Of a DNA stretch of 64,000 nt, positions 57,951 to 64,000 are shown in pieces. The notes beneath the pieces were generated by a model, which worked only from the letters and a program-made list of their open reading frames with translations, made no database searches and was not told where the DNA came from. The stretch is from Massilia sp. R2A-15 (lineage in GTDB: Bacteria; Pseudomonadota; Gammaproteobacteria; Burkholderiales; Burkholderiaceae_D), in contig NZ_CP131935.1 in NCBI RefSeq assembly GCF_030704305.1, positions 2,790,001-2,854,000 on the forward strand, read 5' to 3'. The position numbers and the translations under genes are program-made. The number at the start of each line of letters is the position of its first letter. Position 1 is the first letter of the stretch.

Positions 57951-58222
57951 ATTCGCACTCCTTCCGCACCACCTCCGTTCGCCAACTGCACCTGCATGAT
58001 CCCCCCTGTTACGCTCGTGGTGCCAAGTATGCGGCAATGCGCGCTCAGCAGGCGCAGCCCTCGATCGATGGCGCCCGGCGATTGCAGCGCCAGCCAGAAC
58101 AGCAATCTCTGCCCCGAGCTCAATAGCGCGAGAATCGTTTCAACCGATGGCAGGAAAGTGTCGGCGACCACAATCGAACAAGCAGGAGAAACGGTCGAGG
58201 TGCCGATTCCGGTGATGAGCAT
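57947..58222 (-). CDS. Doubtful 91-codon frame upstream of the App1-like gene
   Basis: The frame ends in an ATGA overlap with the App1-like start, which suggests coupling, and its codon use is moderately GC-rich at third positions. There is no ribosome site at its first ATG and no recognised domain. It could also be untranslated leader. It covers most of the otherwise empty 57951-58383. Confidence 0.3.
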   Translation of the reverse strand: MLITGIGTSTVSPACSIVVADTFLPSVETILALLSSGQRLLFWLALQSPGAIDRGLRLLSAHCRILGTTSVTGGIMQVQLANGGGAEGVRI

Positions 58223-58383
58223 CAGGGCAGCTTGCGGTGAGTGAAAGCGTGCACGTCCGTCCCCGCCAATATTGCCTTATAGACATCCGTTCAGTTTGTG
58301 CTTAGACTGTGATTGACATCATTGCAATGTGGTCGAAAACCCATTATCCGCTACCCCGTCACTTGCCATCGTAAAGGACCGTT

Positions 58384-59277
58384 ATGCATCCGGATCAAAG
58401 TAAGTACTTCGCTTTTACAGGGCGCGCGCGTGTGGAGAAGTTTCTCAATTCGTTGATGGGATTAATTGAGGGAATAGCTATTGACGGCACCATAAATCAC
58501 CGTGAGATTTCTTTTCTCAATCGTTGGCTCGCCGACCACGAGGAATTTCAGGATCGCCATCCCTACAATGAGCTTATGCCGGTCGTGAAAGCTGCAATCA
58601 GCGACGGCGTCCTGTCCGCAGATGAGCGTGAAGACATTAGCTGGCTCTGTGAACGACTGCGTTCTATCGAGTACTACGACAAGACAACCGCAGACTTGCA
58701 GCGTTTGCACGGCATTCTTGGAGGTATCATCGCCGACGGCGTTGTCACCGAGGACGAACTTCGTGGTTTGTCGTCGTGGCTCGATGATCACGAGCATCTG
58801 CGAACTTGTTGGCCGTATGACGAAATTGGCAGCCTCATCACGGCAATAATGGCGGACGGGAAAATTGACGATCAGGAGCAAAAGATGCTTACGGATTTTT
58901 TCTCTGAATTCGTGCAAATTTTAGATGAACGGACGATCGTCAGTCCGCCTATTGCCCAGGGTCCGGCATTGATTGGTCTGTGCGCAGTGTGCCCAGAAAT
59001 AGGATTCGTAGGACAGAAATTTTGTTTTACCGGCGCCTCGACCCGGCACACCCGCGCCGATCTCACCGCAATGGTAAAAAGGCACGGCGGTGAAGTTGTC
59101 TCATCACTCACGTCCACCGTCGCCTATCTGGTGATCTGTGCTGAGGGTAATCCTTGTTGGGCGTATGCCTGCTATGGGAGAAAAGTGGAGAGGGCGGTGG
59201 AACTTCGCAAAGCGGGTTCGCGCCTCCTGCTCGTCCACGAGAATGATTTCCATGACGCAGTCGCTGATCTCCGCTGA
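58384..59277 (+). CDS. TerB-like repeat protein with C-terminal BRCT domain
   Basis: 297 residues. Two TerB-like helical units (GLIEGIAIDGTINHREISFLNRWL, AAISDGVLSADEREDISWL; then GGIIADGVVTEDELRGLSSWL, TAIMADGKIDDQEQKML), each with an acidic D-G-x-(I/V) loop. Residues about 205-297 are a ligase-type BRCT domain (FVGQKFCFTGASTRHTRADLTAMVKRHGG, then AYLVICAEGNPCWAYACYGRKVERA). AAAGGACC ribosome site. Lower GC than the left part of the window. Domain mix suggests DNA-damage or defence biology; no partner recognised. Confidence 0.7.
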   Translation: MHPDQSKYFAFTGRARVEKFLNSLMGLIEGIAIDGTINHREISFLNRWLADHEEFQDRHPYNELMPVVKAAISDGVLSADEREDISWLCERLRSIEYYDKTTADLQRLHGILGGIIADGVVTEDELRGLSSWLDDHEHLRTCWPYDEIGSLITAIMADGKIDDQEQKMLTDFFSEFVQILDERTIVSPPIAQGPALIGLCAVCPEIGFVGQKFCFTGASTRHTRADLTAMVKRHGGEVVSSLTSTVAYLVICAEGNPCWAYACYGRKVERAVELRKAGSRLLLVHENDFHDAVADLR

Positions 59278-59408
59278 GTTCGCTCGCATTCCATTCACGG
59301 GTGATTGGACCTCCCACGCCACCCCTTTTGGCGAAAAAACGCAACGACCGGCTGCGTCCTTTTGAGCGGGTCGCTGCTTTTGGATCTCACTTATGGCATA
59401 GTAAGCGT

Positions 59409-59606
59409 ATGAAAGCCCTCAAAAGTCCGCTCGCGTCTGAACTCTTGGCCGATCCGCAAGCGCGCGATCAGCTGCGCCGGTTCATGGTTGCGCAAGGTTC
59501 TGCCGATTCCCCAACGCAGCAACGCGCTTCAGGTCAGGTTGAAATTCGTCGGACTGACGGTCGCGCAGTTAGAGCAGCGTTCGTTCCAAAAGCCAAATCA
59601 GCTTGA
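59409..59606 (+). CDS. Small protein of unknown function
   Basis: 65 residues, basic and soluble (MKALKSPLASELLADPQARDQLRRFMVAQ; end VEIRRTDGRAVRAAFVPKAKSA). Weak ribosome site. Ends 12 bp before a membrane-protein gene, so probably co-transcribed. No family recognised. Confidence 0.5.
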   Translation: MKALKSPLASELLADPQARDQLRRFMVAQGSADSPTQQRASGQVEIRRTDGRAVRAAFVPKAKSA

Positions 59607-59618
59607 CTACAGTGGCGC

Positions 59619-60395
59619 ATGAACGTAGCTCTGCCTGCGATCATCGTATTTCTACTTCTACTTCCCGGATTTATTTTTCGGACCCGCCTCAAAAGGGCGG
59701 ACAGGACTTCCCTCGACTTTTCACCTTTTGGGCAGATAGCAGCTGAGGCAGTGCTTTGGGCGATCTTAGCGCACCTCTTCTGGCTCACCATCTCGTATGT
59801 TTTATTCCGCTATCGCGTCGAGCCGATCGTACTGATAAAACTTCTTTCCTCCGCTCCCGCGAGTCAAGTCGAAGCGACAAACGAAGTCGCCAAGAATACT
59901 CGCTGGATTTCCGCCTATTTCATCTCCTTGTTGTTGGCGTCTTTTTCGATACCCACGATGATTCGTTCGCTGATCTCCAGGTTCAGGCTCGATCGACTTG
60001 CCTCTCCTTTCAGCTCCGTGTTCCGCTTTCATGAAGCTCCCTGGTATTACTTGCTAACCGGCGCGGATTTTTCGCACGAAGAGGCGCCCGACTTCATCGT
60101 AGTGTCCGCCATTGTCGAAGTAGCGAAGGAAGCGGTGCTCTACGTAGGGGTGCTCGACGAGTTCGTTGTCGATTCCGGGGGCCAGCTAGATCGTCTTGTT
60201 CTCCAAGGCGTGGTGCGTCGTCCGATCGAAAATGACAAGCCGAAGCCTGGTTCAGATCATACCGATGATGTGGATCGATTCTATAAAATCGACGGCGATT
60301 CCTTTGTGCTACGTTATAGCGAAGCAATCACATTGAATGTTCAGTATGTAAAGCTGACGGCAGATGGAGTTATCGCCGACAGGGCTTCGGAGTGA
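59619..60395 (+). CDS. Membrane protein of unknown function (possibly DUF6338-like)
   Basis: 258 residues. Three hydrophobic segments: residues 3-20 (ALPAIIVFLLLLPGFIF), 42-65 and 96-115. The C-terminal half (about 140-258) is soluble with HEAPWYYLLTGAD and KEAVLYVGVLDEFVVDSGGQLDRLVLQGVVRR. The pattern recalls DUF6338, which I cannot confirm. Last chromosomal gene before the attachment site. Confidence 0.55.
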   Translation: MNVALPAIIVFLLLLPGFIFRTRLKRADRTSLDFSPFGQIAAEAVLWAILAHLFWLTISYVLFRYRVEPIVLIKLLSSAPASQVEATNEVAKNTRWISAYFISLLLASFSIPTMIRSLISRFRLDRLASPFSSVFRFHEAPWYYLLTGADFSHEEAPDFIVVSAIVEVAKEAVLYVGVLDEFVVDSGGQLDRLVLQGVVRRPIENDKPKPGSDHTDDVDRFYKIDGDSFVLRYSEAITLNVQYVKLTADGVIADRASE

Positions 60396-60397
60396 AA

Positions 60398-60421
60398 AAG
60401 GCCAGCGCGAAGGCTGGCCTT
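60398..60421 (+). terminator. Terminator-like hairpin after the membrane-protein gene
   Basis: AAGGCCAGC-GCGAAG-GCTGGCCTT with a weak T tail. Confidence 0.7.
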
Positions 60422-60436
60422 AGTCTTTGATTCTAT

Positions 60437-60480
60437 TGGTCGGGGCGAGAAGATTCGAACTTCCGACCCCTTGCACCCCA
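60437..60480 (-). other. tRNA-Pro(GGG) 3' fragment, probable attachment site
   Basis: On the minus strand the 44 bases run from the anticodon loop (TGGGGTGCAAG) through the T-arm (GGAAGTTCGAATCTTC) and acceptor strand (CGCCCCG) to A-CCA. The 5' half of the tRNA is absent; sequence on the right diverges just past the anticodon loop. This is the usual scar of a tyrosine-recombinase element integrated into a tRNA 3' end. From the orientation the element extends to the right and the intact tRNA should be beyond 64000. Confidence 0.8.
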
Positions 60481-60675
60481 TTGGCTCCGTTGCTCGTCCT
60501 CAATCGTCCGCCGGCGTTCACACCGCTATAATTTTCCGTTAAAATTCAGTATGTTGCAGATTTAGTCGTCCACATTGGTCCGCCAACGTCCGCGGTGAGC
60601 CAGGAAATCTGTGGGGGTCGGTGTGGGGGTCAAAGTTCCACTGGAAAAAAACCCGAGAAATGCATTTAAAAACGC

Positions 60676-62082
60676 ATGCCTAAGCTGACGCATCGCTATT
60701 TAGAATCTCTGACCACTCAAGATTGTGGGGAGAAGGTGCGTGATGAAGGTGGCCTGTATGGGAAAATCCGTCCTGGCACTGAAGGGAGAATATCTGTCAC
60801 CTTCTATTACCGATATCGATTCGACGGAAAAATAAAAGAATTCACTTGCGGAACTTGGCCCAGCGATAGCCTCGCTTCGATCCGCTTGACACGGGATACG
60901 ACTCGGTTAAAAGTGGCTCAAGGTATTGACCCCGTCGACGAAAAGAAAATTCTGAAACACCAGAACGAGCTTCAGATCGCGACTCTTCTCAGCGAGATCG
61001 ATGTTAAGCGAGATGATGCGCTCACGGTTCAGGATCTGTTCGACACCTGGCTCACGGATGGGGTTCGCAGAAAAGACGGTAACGCGGTGCTGATTCGGTC
61101 CTTTTCGGCAGATGTCCTCCCCACTATTGGCGCAACGAGGATCGTTGACCTCACTGAACACGATCTCCGCCGCATCCTACGCGCATTGGTGGCTCGCGGC
61201 GTCAATCGCACTGCCGTCACCGTGCGCAACAACCTTAAGCAGATGTTCTCCTGGGCCGGGAAACGGCAACCGTGGCGTCGGCTCCTCGCAAACGGAAGTC
61301 CTATCGACCTCATCGATATCGAGCAAATCCTCAGTCCTGAATACGACATCAACAAATTCAGGGATCGGGTCTTGTCCGCCGACGAGATTCGAGAACTCTA
61401 CGCGGCTCTGCAGCGCCTCCGCAACGAACACGAGCTACAAGCGAACAAACGATATGGTCCGCAACCGATCGAGCCCACCACCGAGCTTGCGATCTGGATC
61501 ATGTTATCGACGATGTGCCGTGTGGGCGAACTTTCCGTAGCCCGGTGGGAAAACGTTAGCTTCGATCGGTCCGAATGGTTCATCCCGAAAACGGATGTAA
61601 AAGGCAAGTATGGCAGCCTTACCGTATACCTATCCGCCTTCACTCTAAATCAATTCCGTCAACTGCATCGCATCACCGGAAATTCGTTATGGTGCTTCCC
61701 TTCGCGCCTGCGAGAAGATCACATCGATACTAAGTCAATTGCCAAGCAGATTGGCGATCGCCAAGTACAGTTCAAGAAGAGTCGAGACGGTGGGCCACGC
61801 CAGCAAATGCTGAATCGACCGCACGATAATTTTTTGGTATTGGGTCAGGGAAAACACGGGGCATGGACACCGCACGATCTTCGCCGCACAGGTGCGACTA
61901 TGATGCAGGCGCTCGGAGTGTCGCTCGATGTCATTGACCGTTGTCAGAATCATGTACTCGCTGGGAGCAAGGTTAGAAGACATTATTTGCACCATGAGTA
62001 CGCCGAAGAGAAAAAAGCAGCATGGGAAATGCTTGGTAAAAGGATTAACGTTATCCTTGGCGCCCAACCGCAGCCTCACTAA
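60676..62082 (+). CDS. Tyrosine recombinase / P4-type integrase
   Basis: 468 residues. N-terminal arm-binding DUF4102-like part (EKVRDEGGLYGKIRPGTEGRISVTFYYRYR), a core-binding SAM-like domain (150-230), then the catalytic domain with Arg in TMCRVGELSVARW, His-x-x-Arg in TPHDLRRTGATM and Tyr in RRHYLHHEYAEEKK. Lies 196 bp from the tRNA-Pro fragment, the expected place. The start has no clear ribosome site. Full-length and apparently intact. Confidence 0.92.
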   Translation: MPKLTHRYLESLTTQDCGEKVRDEGGLYGKIRPGTEGRISVTFYYRYRFDGKIKEFTCGTWPSDSLASIRLTRDTTRLKVAQGIDPVDEKKILKHQNELQIATLLSEIDVKRDDALTVQDLFDTWLTDGVRRKDGNAVLIRSFSADVLPTIGATRIVDLTEHDLRRILRALVARGVNRTAVTVRNNLKQMFSWAGKRQPWRRLLANGSPIDLIDIEQILSPEYDINKFRDRVLSADEIRELYAALQRLRNEHELQANKRYGPQPIEPTTELAIWIMLSTMCRVGELSVARWENVSFDRSEWFIPKTDVKGKYGSLTVYLSAFTLNQFRQLHRITGNSLWCFPSRLREDHIDTKSIAKQIGDRQVQFKKSRDGGPRQQMLNRPHDNFLVLGQGKHGAWTPHDLRRTGATMMQALGVSLDVIDRCQNHVLAGSKVRRHYLHHEYAEEKKAAWEMLGKRINVILGAQPQPH

Positions 62083-62962
62083 AATAATCCTTTGACGTCG
62101 GCAGAGGAAAGTCACGCCCCCTACTCTACCGAACGCATCACCGCCCCCCCGGCCCAATGGCAATTTAAAAACAGATCTCCTAAGCAGTATCTGCAGGTCC
62201 AGCATCGGCTCAGCCGGGACCGCCTAAGGTCACCGCTAGCGCCAACTGTGTTGGCAACGGGCGACACGAATCAGTACGTCACGCTTAAGCCCGTGCATTC
62301 GACATTCTGTATCCCCCGCAGGCCCTGTCGCTCCTATCAGGCATTTAAGGGCGAAAAGATGCGGGGAAGGAATGGTGCGCTTGGGCGAATCACCGACTCC
62401 TCTCGGTGATGTCGCTAAACTTGGTACTAGCGCTGGGATTGGTGTCTTCCGGTCCGACGGCGATACTGCCCTGGACGAATCATCGGCAAGAGCCAAATGC
62501 CAACGGCTGCTTGCGGGTGACGTTTCGTGCAACGCTAGCATCGGCTCCGAAGACACCCAAAATCACACAACGGCAGGTTCGCCACTGTCGATCGTCTACG
62601 GCTTTGCTAGGCAGGCCGCACTGCTCCTCCACCTTGAACTTGAAAACCAGCTCCTAGTCGCGCCTTGGTTGACTCTACTGTTTTACACGTTATCTCCCGT
62701 AAGCTTGGTAATGCCTACGGGATGTTGCGTTGACCTCAATAGAGTGATCAGCCCTGTTGACGTCGGAAAATGGTCGAAAAACTCAGATTTCCACGCAAAT
62801 TTGTTGCTCAGACGCCATAAATCTTTTGGATTGCTAGTCAAAATCCACTCCGAATAGGTTACCATGAAGTAACAAATTGGAGACTCTAGACGCCTTAGGG
62901 CGTTCAAGCTGATCTCGCCTCGTTCGAAAGTCGCAGGAAATTACAAAAAAAAAGAAACGCCC
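62083..62962. other. 880 bp without a convincing gene
   Basis: Several frames of about 100-160 codons exist on both strands, but none has coding-type codon use, a good start or a recognisable domain. Hairpins are present: ATCACCGA-CTCCTC-TCGGTGAT at 62389-62410 and CCCGTA...TACGGG near 62696-62721. It probably contains decayed element sequence plus the promoter of the diguanylate cyclase. Confidence 0.5.
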
Positions 62963-64000
62963 ATGACGACATTGGCTGCACGTGGAATCGCCAGATATAT
63001 TGAGGCGATTCATTGGTTCATACCGATTGAAGCCCAGCACGAGGCTGCCGTTCTCACGCGCGCGCAAAATGTCATCAACGCTGTTGTGATGGCCGCGCTG
63101 TCTGGTCCGTTTTACGCGGCGGCGTATTTCGCGCTCGGTTTTACCGCGGCCGCCCAAGAGATCCTGCTCTGCTGCGCGTTCATGTTCACAGCACCATTCC
63201 TGATGCGCGCGACCGGGAGCATCGTGCTCGCGCGTGAGGTCTTCCTGTGCGCGGTATTTTTCAACTTTACCTGGCTCACCTTCAATCTCGGCGGGGTAAA
63301 TGCGCCGACGGTAGGTTGGCTAATCACCGGACCAGTGGTCGCTATGTTCCTTGGCGGAGTGTCGACTGCTGTCTTCTGGCTCATAATGAGCTGCACCGCT
63401 GTCGCCGCGATTTATACTCTGCCTCTTTTCGGGATCGCCCTGCCGGACCATCCCGTGAAGGATATGGCACTCCTGTATCTGCTTTGCGATCTCGGCCTTT
63501 ATATAGTGGTCGTGGTGTTCGTTTTGTTGTTCGAACTGACCAAAACACAAGGCTTCATCAAGCTCGAACAGGCTCTAAAGATCATCAACGAACTGGCAAT
63601 CCGCGATGAGCTGACTGGCAGCCATAACCGACGCCACCTTATCAAGCTGATCGAAAGCGAAAAAGAGCGCACCGCCCGCCTGGGCAGCCTGTTCTGCCTT
63701 TGTTTGCTCGATATTGACTACTTCAAGCGCATCAACGATACGTACGGCCACACGGCAGGCGACATGGTGTTGAAGGAATTCGCTACCACAGTGCAACGAC
63801 AGATCCGAGAGAGCGATTCCTTTGGGCGCTATGGCGGCGAAGAATTTCTGCTGATGCTGCCCCAAACCTCGCTTGACGAAGCGATAGTGCTGGCAGAGCG
63901 CGTGCGCATCAGTATTGAGAAGATGATGTTCGGCGATATAGCGCGCGACCTGACAGTCACTGTGTCCATCGGCGTGGCGGAATTCCGTTTCGGCGAATCG
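62963..64000 (+). CDS. Membrane diguanylate cyclase (GGDEF), partial at window edge
   Basis: 346 codons visible. Residues about 30-195 form five or six membrane helices of a MASE-type sensor. The GGDEF domain follows (about 215 onwards): IRDELTGSHNRRHL, LCLLDIDYFKRINDTYGH, and the active-site loop RYGGEEFLL, so it should make cyclic di-GMP. No inhibitory RxxD directly before the loop is evident. AAAGAAA precedes the ATG. The C-terminal end lies outside the window. Confidence 0.92.
   Translation, partial: MTTLAARGIARYIEAIHWFIPIEAQHEAAVLTRAQNVINAVVMAALSGPFYAAAYFALGFTAAAQEILLCCAFMFTAPFLMRATGSIVLAREVFLCAVFFNFTWLTFNLGGVNAPTVGWLITGPVVAMFLGGVSTAVFWLIMSCTAVAAIYTLPLFGIALPDHPVKDMALLYLLCDLGLYIVVVVFVLLFELTKTQGFIKLEQALKIINELAIRDELTGSHNRRHLIKLIESEKERTARLGSLFCLCLLDIDYFKRINDTYGHTAGDMVLKEFATTVQRQIRESDSFGRYGGEEFLLMLPQTSLDEAIVLAERVRISIEKMMFGDIARDLTVTVSIGVAEFRFGES

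Noticed and set aside
60437..60520. Intact tRNA gene
   Set aside because: Only the anticodon-loop-to-CCA half is present; sequence on the 5' side does not form an acceptor or D-arm.
62374..62962. Group II intron 5' end (GTGCG followed by hairpins)
   Set aside because: No domain V-like hairpin and no intron-encoded reverse transcriptase; the five-base match is not enough.

Overview
The window is a GC-rich chromosomal stretch from a betaproteobacterium, most likely Oxalobacteraceae of the Massilia/Duganella group. That placement is inferred from gene content: sdhC, a GntR regulator, mdh, a CitE-like gene and acnA in a row; PEP-CTERM proteins with PrsT; a DUF2863-type gene; and a complete oxalate-degradation locus.

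Layout. 1-7450 is a TCA-cycle block: sdhC (cut by the left edge), a divergent GntR regulator with a perfect 16-bp operator, mdh with a clear sigma-70 promoter, a CitE-like lyase, a secreted MliC-like protein with an Ala/Pro repeat, and acnA. 7550-20830 is mixed: a PEP-CTERM protein with a sigma-54 promoter, a DUF2863-like protein, a YbhB-like protein, a putative peptidoglycan-hydrolase effector/immunity pair, a tight minus-strand operon (small protein, M14 carboxypeptidase, CYTH protein, frameshifted serine hydrolase), stress-type small proteins, a zinc peptidase, an esterase lipoprotein, a glycosyltransferase, a HAD protein lacking catalytic residues, and a nucleotidyltransferase-like gene coupled to a small coiled-coil gene.

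20950-48320 is the oxalate region. Oxalate enters by OxlT (two copies) and is activated by formyl-CoA transferase (two copies). Oxalyl-CoA is either decarboxylated by Oxc, with formate oxidised by an NAD-linked formate dehydrogenase, or possibly reduced to glyoxylate by a PanE-family enzyme. Glyoxylate then goes through gcl, hyi, glxR and glycerate kinase. A Crp/Fnr regulator with an FNR-like recognition helix (E191, S194, R195) lies divergent from oxc. Five TTGAC-N4-GTCAA-like palindromes occur in the region. Four precede oxc, oxlT copy 1, oxlT copy 2 and frc copy 2, and a fifth precedes a possible small RNA. Each palindrome centre lies about 41.5 bp upstream of the start expected from a -10-like hexamer, though that hexamer is poor for oxlT copy 2. 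This is the strongest candidate for an undescribed regulatory system here. Embedded in the region are a tandem pair of near-identical 54- and 49-residue peptide genes with duplicated promoters and terminators, and a type VI amidase effector/immunity cassette whose insertion left a duplicated scrap of the oxlT 3' end.

48400-57950 holds PrsT, a second PEP-CTERM protein sharing an upstream activating motif with the first, a MerR-VIT/VWA operon, a degenerate receiver protein, small proteins and an App1-like phosphatase. 58250-64000 looks accessory: a TerB-like/BRCT protein, an unknown small gene plus membrane protein, then a 3' fragment of tRNA-Pro(GGG) that looks like an attachment site, a tyrosine integrase, about 880 bp without a convincing gene, and a diguanylate cyclase cut by the right edge.

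Two dispersed palindromic repeat families recur in intergenic gaps: a ~75-100 bp family (five copies) and a 27-bp family (eight copies).
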